64,000 bases of DNA, from positions 3,195,776 through 3,259,775 of the forward strand of contig NZ_CP126740.1 in assembly GCF_030246925.1 (NCBI RefSeq), written 5' to 3'. The position numbers and the translations under genes are program-made. The stretch comes from Microbacterium sp. zg-Y625 (GTDB lineage: Bacteria > Actinomycetota > Actinomycetes > Actinomycetales > Microbacteriaceae). The notes below the pieces were generated by a model. It saw nothing but the letters and a program-made list of their open reading frames with translations, did no database searches and had not been told where the DNA came from. How positions within the stretch are numbered: the first letter of the stretch is position 1; the number at the start of each line of letters is the position of its first letter. Below are positions 9,386 through 17,825 of the stretch, one piece after another.

Positions 9386-9892
9386 ATGACTGTGGCCGTG
9401 GACCCGTTCCGCGTCGTCTTCGTCTGCACCGGAAACATCTGCCGCTCCCCGATGGCGGACATCGTGTTCCGCTCGTACACCCGACGGGCAGGGCTCGACC
9501 ACCGTGTCTCGTCGTGGAGCGCAGGAACCGGCGACTGGCACGTGGGCGAACGCGCCGATGCGCGCACCCTCGGCGCCCTCGCCCGGCAGGGGTACGACGG
9601 CGAGCGCCACCGCGCCCGGCAGTTCAGCCAGGAGGACTTCGACCGCTCGGACCTCGTCGTGGCGCTGGACCGCAGCCACGAGCGCATCCTGCTCGAGTGG
9701 GCGCGGACGACCGCCGATGCCGACAAGGTCTCGCTGCTGCGGTCTTTCGACTCCGGCGCGGGCGACCACCTCGACGTGCCCGACCCCTACTACGGCGGGC
9801 CGGAGATGTTCGATGAGGTGCTCGGTATGATCGAGAGCGCGTGCCGGGCCCTCTTCCGGCAACTCGAACCCGCGGTCCGTCAGCCCCGCTGA
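9386..9892 (+). CDS. Low-molecular-weight protein-tyrosine phosphatase
   Basis: 168 residues. The N-terminal P-loop VFVCTGNICRSPMAD carries the C(X)5R(S) active site, and the C-terminal catalytic Asp is in VPDPYYGG. This family removes phosphate from tyrosine residues, in actinobacteria often from autokinases of polysaccharide synthesis, or acts on arsenate or phospho-arginine in other branches. The ATG at 9386 is preceded by GGGGG-rich sequence; the gene is divergent from the WXG-like gene. It is followed after 36 bp by purB, possibly in the same transcript. Confidence 0.93.
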   Translation: MTVAVDPFRVVFVCTGNICRSPMADIVFRSYTRRAGLDHRVSSWSAGTGDWHVGERADARTLGALARQGYDGERHRARQFSQEDFDRSDLVVALDRSHERILLEWARTTADADKVSLLRSFDSGAGDHLDVPDPYYGGPEMFDEVLGMIESACRALFRQLEPAVRQPR

Positions 9893-9928
9893 GCGATCTG
9901 TTCCACCGCGCCGGCGATCGGAGTCCCC

Positions 9929-11320
9929 GTGCCCACGTCCCTCCCCTCCCAGCCGCTGAGCCCCCTCGACGGCCGCTACCGCGCCGCCGTCGCGGGCCTT
10001 GCCGACTACCTCTCCGAGGCCGGCCTCAACCGAGCCCGGGTGGAGGTCGAGGTGGAGTGGATCATCGCGCTGACCGACCGCTCCCTCTTCGGCACCTCTC
10101 CCCTGCAGCCGGGCGACAAAGAAGCGCTCCGGGCCCTGTACCGCGACTTCGGCCAGGACGAGATCGACTGGCTGGCCGACAAAGAGGCGGTGACCCGGCA
10201 CGATGTGAAGGCCGTGGAGTACCTCGTGCGCGACCGCCTGTCGACGCTGGGACTGGATGCCATCGCCGAGCTGGCGCACTTCGCGTGCACGAGCGAGGAC
10301 ATCAACTCCGCCTCGTACGCGCTCACCGTGCACCGAGCCGTCGAGCGGGTCTGGCTGCCGAAGCTGCGCGCCGTCATCGAGAAGCTGCGGGCCCTGGCGA
10401 TCGAGCACAAGGACGCCGCGATGCTCTCGCGCACCCACGGGCAGCCGGCGACTCCCTCCACCATGGGCAAGGAGCTCGCCGTCTTCGTCTGGCGGCTCGA
10501 GCGGGTCGCCGCGCAGATCGCCGGCGGGGAGTACCTCGCGAAGTTCTCCGGGGCCACCGGCACATGGTCGGCGCACCTCGTCGCCGAGCCCGACGTGGAC
10601 TGGCCCGAGCTGTCGCGCTCCTTCATCGAAGGTCTCGGGATCGGGTTCAACCCGATGACGACGCAGATCGAGTCGCATGACTGGCAGGTCGAGCTCTACG
10701 ACCGGGCCCGGCACGCCGGCGGCATCCTGCACAACCTCGCCACGGACATCTGGACCTACATCTCGATGGGCTTCTTCGCCCAGATCCCCGTGGCGGGGGC
10801 CACCGGGTCGTCCACGATGCCGCACAAGATCAACCCGATCCGGTTCGAGAACGCCGAGGCGAACCTCGAGATCGCCGGCGGCCTCTTCGCGACGCTCGCC
10901 CAGACCCTCGTGACCTCGCGTCAGCAGCGCGACCTCACCGACTCGACGACGCAGCGCAACATCGGCGTCGCCTTCGGCCACTCGCTGCTGGCACTGGACA
11001 ACCTCGAGCGCGGCCTCGGCGAGATCTCGCTGTCACGCGACGTGCTGCTGGCCGACCTCGACGCGAACTGGGAGGTGCTGGCCGAGGCGATCCAGACCGT
11101 CGTGCGCGCCGAGATCGCCGCCGGACGCTCGCAGATCACCGACCCGTACGCACTGCTGAAGGACCTCACGCGCGGTCGCCGGGTGGGCGCGGCGGAGCTG
11201 GCCGAATTCGTCGACGGCCTCGATATCGGCGACGCCGCGAAGGCGCGGCTGCGGGCGCTGACCCCGGCGGACTACACCGGGCTCGCCGAGCGGCTCGTCG
11301 ACACCCTCATCGCCGAGTGA
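9929..11320 (+). CDS. purB: Adenylosuccinate lyase
   Basis: 463 residues with the fumarase/aspartase superfamily signature GSSTMPHKINPIRFENAE and the conserved TSEDINS and SRTHGQPATPSTMGKE segments. It catalyses release of fumarate from SAICAR and adenylosuccinate in purine synthesis. The start is a GTG at 9929 without an obvious Shine-Dalgarno sequence; no better start lies downstream before conserved sequence (SPLDGRY). The last codons (…IAE stop) fall within the first copy of a 20-bp repeat that then runs tandemly for 80 bp. Confidence 0.96.
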   Translation: MPTSLPSQPLSPLDGRYRAAVAGLADYLSEAGLNRARVEVEVEWIIALTDRSLFGTSPLQPGDKEALRALYRDFGQDEIDWLADKEAVTRHDVKAVEYLVRDRLSTLGLDAIAELAHFACTSEDINSASYALTVHRAVERVWLPKLRAVIEKLRALAIEHKDAAMLSRTHGQPATPSTMGKELAVFVWRLERVAAQIAGGEYLAKFSGATGTWSAHLVAEPDVDWPELSRSFIEGLGIGFNPMTTQIESHDWQVELYDRARHAGGILHNLATDIWTYISMGFFAQIPVAGATGSSTMPHKINPIRFENAEANLEIAGGLFATLAQTLVTSRQQRDLTDSTTQRNIGVAFGHSLLALDNLERGLGEISLSRDVLLADLDANWEVLAEAIQTVVRAEIAAGRSQITDPYALLKDLTRGRRVGAAELAEFVDGLDIGDAAKARLRALTPADYTGLAERLVDTLIAE

Positions 11321-11400
11321 GTACTCGCGCCACCGAGTGAGTACTCGCGTCACCGAGTGAGTATTCGCATCGCCGAGTGAGTACTCGCACCGCCGAGGGG
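11321..11400. repeat. 20-bp tandem repeat array (4 units) after purB
   Basis: Four consecutive 20-bp units of the form GTAYTCGC-N6-CGAGTGA run from 11321 to 11400; a half-unit CGCCGAGTGA is formed by the purB end. Units differ at a few positions (GTACTCGC or GTATTCGC). The array occupies the space between convergent purB and the 11409 gene. The same repeat family, inverted, occurs at 60251-60350 near parA. Confidence 0.85.
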
Positions 11401-11408
11401 GCGCGGTG

Positions 11409-11744
11409 TCAGCGCTTGTCGTCCGCCTCGGGCGCCGTCCCGGCGTCATCGCGATCCGTGCGGTCGTTGCGCATCACCGGTCCGTCGATCGGCTTGGCCA
11501 CCTGGGCCGGGTCGACCACGAGGATCAGCAGCGCCAGCCCCACCAGGGTGACGATGAACGAGACCCCCGCGACGATGAGCGCCACGACGACGGCGCGCTG
11601 CGTGTCCTCCGGCGGTCCGGCCTGCAGCGCGCCCATCGATAGCAGCGTCACGACGCCGGCGAAAGCGGCGGCGGCGAAGGCGAAGCCCAGCAGCTGCACG
11701 GGCTTGAGCAGCTCGCGACGGGTGGGGCGGGTGGGTTCGGTCAC
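11409..11744 (-). CDS. Small membrane protein with two helices, hypothetical
   Basis: 111 residues from the GTG at 11744, chosen because it overlaps the upstream stop as GTGA. There are two long hydrophobic segments (about residues 18-45 and 52-78) and a hydrophilic, Asp-rich C-terminal tail. No catalytic motif is visible and I do not recognise a family. It is coupled to the six-helix membrane protein upstream, suggesting the two act together. Confidence 0.7.
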   Translation of the reverse strand: MTEPTRPTRRELLKPVQLLGFAFAAAAFAGVVTLLSMGALQAGPPEDTQRAVVVALIVAGVSFIVTLVGLALLILVVDPAQVAKPIDGPVMRNDRTDRDDAGTAPEADDKR

Positions 11745-12397
11745 GACATGCCTCCGGAGTGGGTGACGACCGGGGACGCGGTATCGGTCTCGGTGCGCCG
11801 CGGCGAGAACCCGGCGATGGCGAGGTAGACCCCGATCACCGCCGCGTACGCGCCGAAGATGCCGACGCCGATGACGATGCCGGTGAGGGTGAACCATTGA
11901 CCGGCTTCGTCGACGAAGTAGTCCAGCTGGTAGCCCGCGGGCACGACCAGCATGCCGAGCCCCAAAAGCAGGGTGATGGCCCCGACGACGATGGCGTCGC
12001 GAGCGTCCGAAGCCTGCTGGGTCAGCGCGACGGCACGACGGCGGGCGGCGATGCCCGCGGCGAGTTCAGCGGCGCCGGTGGTCAGTGCCCAGGCGATGAC
12101 GAGCACGAAGAACGTCGTGGTGGTGCGCAGCCCCGGTGCGCCGCCGATCATGCCGGCGACGAGGGTGAGGATGCCGAGCAGCACCGAGGGCCAGCGCTGG
12201 CCGGCCGGGAAGACCAGCCATGCCGACAGCAGCAGCACGAGGGAGGTCGCGACGGCGAACCCGCTGAAGACCGCCATCCCGATCGCCGCCGAGTGGTCGG
12301 GCGAGAAGGTGATCATGACGCCCGCGGTCAGCGCGAACAGGGCGCGCGCCAATTGCAGGTGTCGCACGTCGAACGTGCGGGGGGTGGTGTCGGACAC
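11741..12397 (-). CDS. Six-helix membrane protein, hypothetical (HdeD/DUF308-like appearance)
   Basis: 218 residues with about six membrane segments separated by short loops and a charged loop (ARRRAVALTQQASDARD) between the two three-helix halves. This resembles small actinobacterial membrane proteins that databases often mislabel as acyl-CoA synthetases; no AMP-binding motif is present here, so that name would be wrong. The stop overlaps the start of the following small membrane gene. It is divergent from the sugar dehydrogenase lipoprotein gene. Confidence 0.65.
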   Translation of the reverse strand: MSDTTPRTFDVRHLQLARALFALTAGVMITFSPDHSAAIGMAVFSGFAVATSLVLLLSAWLVFPAGQRWPSVLLGILTLVAGMIGGAPGLRTTTTFFVLVIAWALTTGAAELAAGIAARRRAVALTQQASDARDAIVVGAITLLLGLGMLVVPAGYQLDYFVDEAGQWFTLTGIVIGVGIFGAYAAVIGVYLAIAGFSPRRTETDTASPVVTHSGGMS

Positions 12398-12531
12398 GGC
12401 GGAACTCGTCAGCTCAAGAAATGGGACGCCTCCAGTCTAGGTCGTCGCCGGCTGGGAGACCTTCGGTGCCCGCCCTGTCGCACCGGGCCGCGGCGCGGGT
12501 AGCCTGGCCTCCCGTCCCGCGCGGAGGCCCC

Positions 12532-13662
12532 GTGAACATCACCGCCCGCAGACCCCACCGGTCCGCACGCGCCGTGCCGGCCGTGATCGCCGTGGTCGCC
12601 GTGATGACACTCGTCACCGGGTGTGGTGGCGGGTCGGTGGCGGCGCCGTCCGCGGCGCCCGTGACGACACCCGCCCCTTCGCCCTCCGCCACGACGGCGC
12701 CGAGCCCGCCGTTCGACGTGGTGACCGGCCTCGACGCGCCGTGGTCGCTCGCGCCCGTCGGCTCATCGGTGCTCATCAGCGAGCGCGACACCGCCCGCGT
12801 GTTCGAGTGGACCGCCACCGGGGATCTGCGGGAGCTGGCCGTCATCGACGATGTGACTCACGGCGGTGAGGGCGGGCTGCTTGGGCTGGCCGCCGCAGAG
12901 GGCGAGCTCTACGTGTATGCCACGACGGCGGCGGGAAACCGCGTGCAGGCGTTCGCCCTGTCGGGAGAGCCCGGCGCGCTTGCACTCGGCACCGCCCGCA
13001 CGATCATCGACGGCCTCCCGGCTTCTGGCACGCACAACGCCGGACGCATCGCGTTGGGTCCCGACGGCATGCTCTACGTCCCCGTCGGCGATGCCGGCGA
13101 TCCGGATGCCGCACAGGACGCGACCGCGCTGAACGGCAAGATCCTGCGGCTCACCCCCGACGGCGGCATCCCGCCCGACAACCCCACGCCGGGCTCACCG
13201 GTGTACAGCCTCGGCCATCGCAACGTGCAGGGCCTGGCGTGGGCAGAGGACGGACGCCTGTTCGCCAGCGAGTTCGGGCAGAACACGTGGGATGAGCTGA
13301 ACGTCATCGAGCCGGGCGCGAACTACGGCTGGCCGGTCGTGGAGGGCGCGGCATCCGAGCCGGGTTTCATCGACCCGGTGGCGCAGTGGCCGACGGCACA
13401 GGCCAGCCCCAGCGGCATCGCGATCGTCGACGGCACGGTGCTCATGGCCAACCTGCGCGGGGAATCGCTGCGCGCCGTGCCGACGGATGACCCCGCGGCA
13501 TCCGTCGACCACCTCACCGGTGCGTACGGGCGCCTGCGCGACGTGCTGCTCGCCCCCGACGGACGCGTCTGGATCGTCACCAACAACACCGACGGGCGCG
13601 GCGACGCGCGGCCCGGCGATGACCGCATCGTGTCAGTGGATGCCGGCGACGTCGTCCCCTGA
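12532..13662 (+). CDS. PQQ-dependent sugar dehydrogenase-like lipoprotein (soluble glucose dehydrogenase fold)
   Basis: 376 residues from the GTG at 12532, which has GCGGAGG just upstream. An N-terminal basic/hydrophobic leader ends at the lipobox VTGC, so it is predicted to be a membrane-anchored lipoprotein. A low-complexity Pro/Ser/Thr linker precedes a six-bladed propeller like PF07995: VTGLDAPWSLAP, HGGEGGLLGLA, HNAGRIALGPDGMLYVPVGDAGD and GHRNVQGLAW are recognisable. Such proteins oxidise aldose sugars with PQQ and Ca2+. Substrate unproven. It converges with the next gene with a 4-bp gap. Confidence 0.88.
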   Translation: MNITARRPHRSARAVPAVIAVVAVMTLVTGCGGGSVAAPSAAPVTTPAPSPSATTAPSPPFDVVTGLDAPWSLAPVGSSVLISERDTARVFEWTATGDLRELAVIDDVTHGGEGGLLGLAAAEGELYVYATTAAGNRVQAFALSGEPGALALGTARTIIDGLPASGTHNAGRIALGPDGMLYVPVGDAGDPDAAQDATALNGKILRLTPDGGIPPDNPTPGSPVYSLGHRNVQGLAWAEDGRLFASEFGQNTWDELNVIEPGANYGWPVVEGAASEPGFIDPVAQWPTAQASPSGIAIVDGTVLMANLRGESLRAVPTDDPAASVDHLTGAYGRLRDVLLAPDGRVWIVTNNTDGRGDARPGDDRIVSVDAGDVVP

Positions 13663-13666
13663 CGAC

Positions 13667-14569
13667 TCAGAGGCCGGCGATCACCAGCTTGTGCATGTCG
13701 AGCATGCGGGCGTAAGCGCCCGGCCGCCGCATCAGCTCGCCCATGTTCTCCGGCACGATCTGCCAGCTCAGGCCGAACCGATCGGCCAGCCAGCCGCACT
13801 GCTCGGCCTCGGGGACCGCAGACAGGGCACTCCACAGCCGGTCGATCTCGGCCTGGTCGGGGCAGCTCACCTCGAGCGAGACGCCGCACGTGAAGGAGAA
13901 GTCCTGCGGCACGGCGGAGTCCATCGCCGTGAACCACTGCCCCTCCAGCTGGAAGTCGCAGAACATGATCGCCCCGGCGGGGGCAGGACCGGTCTGCTCG
14001 GGGTATTCCGCGATCATGCCGATGCGGGAGCCCTCGAACAGCGACGTGTAGAAGTCCACCGCCTCACGGGCGCGATTCTGGGCGTCTCCGCCGAACATCA
14101 GGCTGGGCATGAGGAAGGGCCGGGGCTCGTCGCCGGCTTCGTCGAGGATGAGCTGCCAGTTGACGCCGTAGCGGTCCTGCACCCACCCGTAACGAGGGCT
14201 GTACGGGTACGCGGCCAGCTCCATCAGCACCTCGCCCCCGTCGACGAGGCGCTCCCACAGCGCGTCGAGCCGCTCCCGCGCGGCACCCGCGTCCCCGCCG
14301 AAGAGCAGGCGGTCGAAGTTGAGCATGAACGACACCGACGGGTTGGGCCTGAACTGCGGCCCCGCATTGATGAGAGTGAGCCGGTATCCGTCGATCTCGA
14401 CGTCGATGGTCAGCTCCGCCCCGGCGAAGTCGCTCTGAAAGCCCGGCAGCCCTTCATCGGGATAGCGGGCGGTGACGGTCGACGTCGACCCGGGGAACGC
14501 CGCCGTGTAGAACTCCGCCGCCTCGGCGGCGTTGTGGTCGAACCAGAGGTGCGGGACGATTCTCTGCAC
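13667..14569 (-). CDS. PhnB-like VOC-superfamily protein with two domains
   Basis: 300 residues from the GTG at 14569, chosen because GAGGAGG sits 6 bases upstream; an upstream ATG (14596) lacks this. Two PhnB/3-demethylubiquinone-methyltransferase-like modules are visible: VPHLWFDHNAAEAAEFYTAAF at the start and a second beginning about residue 155 (SLMFGGDAQNRAREAVDFY). Family members bind small ligands; enzymatic function is not established. Confidence 0.85.
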   Translation of the reverse strand: MQRIVPHLWFDHNAAEAAEFYTAAFPGSTSTVTARYPDEGLPGFQSDFAGAELTIDVEIDGYRLTLINAGPQFRPNPSVSFMLNFDRLLFGGDAGAARERLDALWERLVDGGEVLMELAAYPYSPRYGWVQDRYGVNWQLILDEAGDEPRPFLMPSLMFGGDAQNRAREAVDFYTSLFEGSRIGMIAEYPEQTGPAPAGAIMFCDFQLEGQWFTAMDSAVPQDFSFTCGVSLEVSCPDQAEIDRLWSALSAVPEAEQCGWLADRFGLSWQIVPENMGELMRRPGAYARMLDMHKLVIAGL

Positions 14570-14638
14570 GGAAGACCTCCTCGTCGGGTGCGTCACCGCC
14601 CAGCATCCGCCCAGAGCAGAACGGGCGCAAGAAGGTCG

Positions 14639-15091
14639 TCAGCCTGCCGCCTTCTTCACCAGCGCCCGGACCTTCTCATCCACCGCGTCGGTGTAGTCGA
14701 TCACGGCGAACGACGTCGCCCAGAACTCCCCCTCGTCGAGCGTGGCGTCCTCGTTGAACCCGATCGTGGCGTATCGGGTCTCGAACTTCGACGCCGGCTG
14801 CAGGAACGTCACCACCTTGCCGTCCCGAGCGTACGACGGGAATCCGTACCAGGTCTTCGGGTCGAGGTGCGGCGCCGTCTCGGTCACCGCGGCGTGGAAG
14901 CGCTCCGCGATGGTCTTGTCGGGCTCGGGCAGCGCGGCGATGGCGTCGAGGCAGGCCTGCGCCTCCTTCTGCTTCTTCGCGCTGCCCTTGCCGTTCTTGA
15001 CCTGGGTCTTGAGCTCGGCGGCGCGCTGCTTCATCGCGGAGCGCTCGGCGGCGCTGAAGCCGGATTGGTCGGCGGTGCGGGTGTCGGCCAT
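14639..15091 (-). CDS. DUF1801-type small protein
   Basis: 150 residues with an N-terminal Lys-rich helical region and a C-terminal alpha/beta fold (TWYGFPSYARDGKVVTFLQPASKFETRYATIGF), the pattern of YdhG/DUF1801 proteins. Its function is unknown. It starts 2 bp after the stop of the VOC gene, so it is the last gene of the AraC-VOC-DUF1801 operon, a grouping often seen in actinobacteria. Confidence 0.8.
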   Translation of the reverse strand: MADTRTADQSGFSAAERSAMKQRAAELKTQVKNGKGSAKKQKEAQACLDAIAALPEPDKTIAERFHAAVTETAPHLDPKTWYGFPSYARDGKVVTFLQPASKFETRYATIGFNEDATLDEGEFWATSFAVIDYTDAVDEKVRALVKKAAG

Positions 15092-15093
15092 GA

Positions 15094-15510
15094 TCAGCCT
15101 TCCGGGTTCTGTTGGATGCGGATGAGATTGCCGGCCGGATCACGGAAGGCGGCGTCGCGCACGCCGTAATCCTGGTCGATGGGTTCCTGCACGACGTCGG
15201 CGCCGGCCGCGGCGATCGCGGCGAAGGTGGTGTCGAGGTCGTCGGTGGCGAGGTTCACGCCGAAGTAGCTGCCCTTGGCGATGATCTCGAGCAGCACCTC
15301 GCGCTCCTCGTCGGTCAGATCGCTCCCGACGCCGGGCGGATGCAGCACGATCGCGGTGTCAGGCTGGCCCACGGGGCCGACCGTGATCCACCGCATGTCG
15401 TCATAGCCCACGTCCAGCCGCACCTCGAACCCGAGCACGTCGCGGTAGAAGGCGACGGATGCCTCAGCGTCGGTGTGCGGCAGAAAACTCGATTGAATCG
15501 TGATGTCCAT
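15094..15510 (-). CDS. VOC-family (glyoxalase/bleomycin-resistance-like) protein
   Basis: 138 residues with the vicinal-oxygen-chelate pattern SSFLPHTDAEASVAFYRDVLGFEVRLDVG at the start and FRDPAGNLIRIQQNP at the end. These proteins form paired beta-alpha-beta-beta-beta modules that bind metal and small substrates; the specific activity is not predictable. It is 5 bp downstream of the AraC regulator and 2 bp upstream of the DUF1801 gene. Confidence 0.87.
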   Translation of the reverse strand: MDITIQSSFLPHTDAEASVAFYRDVLGFEVRLDVGYDDMRWITVGPVGQPDTAIVLHPPGVGSDLTDEEREVLLEIIAKGSYFGVNLATDDLDTTFAAIAAAGADVVQEPIDQDYGVRDAAFRDPAGNLIRIQQNPEG

Positions 15511-15515
15511 GACGG

Positions 15516-15959
15516 TCACGGTACGAGTGCGGGGGCGTCCTGCGCTTCTCGATTCCTGACCGGTCTGGTGAGGCGCTTGGCGATGCACGGCAACATACCG
15601 GCCCGAAACGGTGCACCCTGCTCTCGGTAGACGCTCGGAGGCACCCCGACGAGCTCGGTGAACCGGGTGCTGAACGTGCCCAGCGACGATGAGCCGACCG
15701 CGAAGCACACCTCGGTGACGCTGAGGTCGCCTCGGCGCAGCAAGGTCATGGCCCGCTCGATGCGCCGGGTCATGAGATAGGCGTAAGGCGACTCCCCGTA
15801 GGCGAGCTTGAACTGCCGGCTCAGATGACCGGCCGACATGTGCACATCACGGGCGAGGGATGCCACATCCAGCGGCTGCGCGTACTCGCGGTCCATGCGG
15901 TCGCGCACGCGCCGCAGCAGCACAAGCGTCTGCAGATCCCGGGGCGTGCGTGCAACCAC
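15516..15959 (-). CDS. AraC-family transcriptional regulator (DNA-binding domain only)
   Basis: 147 residues. Two helix-turn-helix units typical of AraC/XylS are visible: LDVASLARDVHMSAGHLSRQFKLAYGESPYAYL and LSVTEVCFAVGSSSLGTFSTRFTELVGVPPSVYR. There is no effector-binding domain, so regulation may depend on level or a partner. A GTG start at 15959 is used. It heads the operon with VOC and DUF1801 genes, which it probably regulates (inference from order). Confidence 0.87.
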   Translation of the reverse strand: MVARTPRDLQTLVLLRRVRDRMDREYAQPLDVASLARDVHMSAGHLSRQFKLAYGESPYAYLMTRRIERAMTLLRRGDLSVTEVCFAVGSSSLGTFSTRFTELVGVPPSVYREQGAPFRAGMLPCIAKRLTRPVRNREAQDAPALVP

Positions 15960-16016
15960 GGGGAGATGGTCGCACAGGGCGGTACGACGTCGCCAGGGTT
16001 GTGAGCCGCAGTCGGG

Positions 16017-17531
16017 TCAGCTCGCGCGGTCGCGCCGGCGACGCGGGCGCTGCCTCACGCGCCGGCGCAGCCGCTGCGCGCGGCTGGGCGACGCCACAAC
16101 CGGCACCGGCTGGGTCACGACGGCGTCGACGGCCATCGATCCGTCGACCGGACCGATCACGGCGATCGGCGTCGTGGGGGTCACCGTGTCGGGCCGCACC
16201 GGCATGCCCGCCAGTCGCCGATGCTCGCGGATGTAGGCCGGAACGAGCAGCACCACCGCTCCAAACCAGGCCAGCGGGTTGCTCCAGGCGACGCCGGCGA
16301 AGCCGATGAGCCCGCCCAGCACGACGGCGGCGGCCACGCGCATCACCAGCTCGATCGCGCCGGTGACGGTGGGGATGAGGGTGTGGCCGAGGCCCTGCAG
16401 GGCGCCGCGGACAACGAAGAGCACGCCCAGCAGGCTGTAGCTGACGCCGTTGATCACCAGCATGAGCGAGGCGAGGCCGACGACGGCATCCGCCCCCTCC
16501 CCGACGAACAGGCGCACCACGCCGCTGCCGAACACGACGAGCAGCGCACCCACGACGACGGACGCGGCGATCGACATCCACACCGCCTGGACGACTCCGC
16601 GGCGGATGCGGTCGGGCCGGCGCGCGCCGAAGTTCTGCGCGACGTACATCGAGACGGCGAGGCCCAGCGACTGCAGCAGCGCCACGGCGAGGGAGTCGAC
16701 ACGCGATGCGGTGGTGTAGGCCGCGACCGCGTCGGCGCCGAGCTCGTTCAGGCGCACCTGCACGGCGAGGGCGCCGATGGCGATGATCGATGCCTGGAAG
16801 CCCATCGGAAGGCCCAGTCGCAGGTGGTCGGCGATGTCCTCCCACGACACCCGCCAGTCGCTGCGCCGCATCTGCAGGGCGGGGACGCGGCGGCGCACGA
16901 ATTCCACGCACAGCACCACCGACAGGCCCTGGGCGACCACCGTCGCCAGCGCTGCACCGCCGACCCCCCAGGCGAGGGGTCCGACCATCAGCACGACGAG
17001 GCCGACGTTGAGCACGCAGGCGATCGTGAGGAAGATCAGCGGCGTGCGCGAGTCGCCGATGGCGCGGATGATCGCCGCGAGGTAGTTGAAGAAGAGCATG
17101 GCGCCGGACCCGAGGAAGCTCACCTGGGCGAAGACGGTCGCCTGCGGCATGAGCTCGGCCGGCGTGCGCAGCAGCAGCAGCATGGGCTCCGACAGCAGCG
17201 GCCCGGCGATCGTCAGCAGCACGGTCGCGACCCCGGTGAGCATGGTGCCGGCCGCGACGGAACGGCGCACGCCCGCCGCGTCACGCGCCCCGAACGCCTG
17301 CGCGGTGGGAATGGCGAAACCGGTCGTGAGACCCCATACGAATCCGAGGAGGAAGAAGAAGAGGCTTCCCGTCGCCCCCACGGCGGCGAGCGCCTCGACC
17401 CCCAGCCACCGGCCGACGACCACGGCGTCGGCAAACTGGTACATCTGCTGCACGATGTTGCCGAGCAGCAACGGCACGGAGAAGAGGAGGATGACGCGCC
17501 AAGGGCTGCCGGTGGTCAGGGACGTGGACAT
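16017..17531 (-). CDS. MATE-family multidrug/toxin efflux transporter
   Basis: 504 residues with twelve hydrophobic segments arranged as two six-helix halves, with typical MATE stretches SVPLLLGNIVQQMYQFADAVVVGRWLG and LRLGLPMGFQASIIAIGALAVQ. MATE proteins export cationic drugs using Na+ or H+. The ATG at 17531 follows a leader containing a perfect 20-bp palindrome at 17602-17621, a likely operator. The last ~60 residues are hydrophilic and rich in Arg. Confidence 0.9.
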   Translation of the reverse strand: MSTSLTTGSPWRVILLFSVPLLLGNIVQQMYQFADAVVVGRWLGVEALAAVGATGSLFFFLLGFVWGLTTGFAIPTAQAFGARDAAGVRRSVAAGTMLTGVATVLLTIAGPLLSEPMLLLLRTPAELMPQATVFAQVSFLGSGAMLFFNYLAAIIRAIGDSRTPLIFLTIACVLNVGLVVLMVGPLAWGVGGAALATVVAQGLSVVLCVEFVRRRVPALQMRRSDWRVSWEDIADHLRLGLPMGFQASIIAIGALAVQVRLNELGADAVAAYTTASRVDSLAVALLQSLGLAVSMYVAQNFGARRPDRIRRGVVQAVWMSIAASVVVGALLVVFGSGVVRLFVGEGADAVVGLASLMLVINGVSYSLLGVLFVVRGALQGLGHTLIPTVTGAIELVMRVAAAVVLGGLIGFAGVAWSNPLAWFGAVVLLVPAYIREHRRLAGMPVRPDTVTPTTPIAVIGPVDGSMAVDAVVTQPVPVVASPSRAQRLRRRVRQRPRRRRDRAS

Positions 17532-17601
17532 GCAGGACTTCCGGGGAATCTGGGGACGGGTGACGCCGGAGCGGCGAAGGCGACGGGCCATCCTATCGCT
17601 G

Positions 17602-17621
17602 GATTCGAATCGATTCGAATC
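17602..17621. promoter_or_regulatory. Perfect 20-bp palindrome, probable operator upstream of the MATE gene
   Basis: GATTCGAATCGATTCGAATC is its own reverse complement and consists of two abutting copies of the palindrome GATTCGAATC. It sits 71-90 bp before the MATE start, where a repressor of the exporter would act. It is AT-rich against a high-GC background. The cognate regulator is not evident in the window. Confidence 0.55.
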
Positions 17622-17644
17622 CCGTGCGCCCGGCCCTCCCTCGC

Positions 17645-17711
17645 CGAGAAACCGCTTCTGGGCTGAGACATCACGCACCGCGTGGTGTCTCGCCCCGAAC
17701 GTGGTTTCTCG
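17645..17711. repeat. Nested inverted repeat in the MATE/alcohol dehydrogenase intergenic region
   Basis: The outer arms CGAGAAACC (17645-17653) and GGTTTCTCG (17703-17711) are perfect complements. The inner arms GAGACATCACGC (17665-17676) and GCGTGGTGTCTC (17680-17691) pair with one mismatch around a 3-nt loop. The genes on either side are divergent, so a terminator is unlikely. Together with the 20-bp palindrome it accounts for most of the 294-bp gap 17532-17825. Confidence 0.6.
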
Positions 17712-17825
17712 CGGGAACCGATGGCCTCTGATGATCGCGGTCCCCAGCCCCGGGGTCTATCGTGAGCGGCGCCGACCACACGCCCCGGGCGACACCACGG
17801 AACGAACGCAACGAAGGAGACGCGC

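Noticed and set aside
8999..10981. A 660-residue minus-strand frame through purB and the phosphatase gene
   Set aside because: Only its last ~90-125 residues are protein-like (the WXG-like gene); the rest is the antisense shadow of purB and the phosphatase.
11741..12397. Acyl-CoA synthetase
   Set aside because: The protein is six membrane helices with no AMP-binding motif; similar proteins are often mislabelled so.
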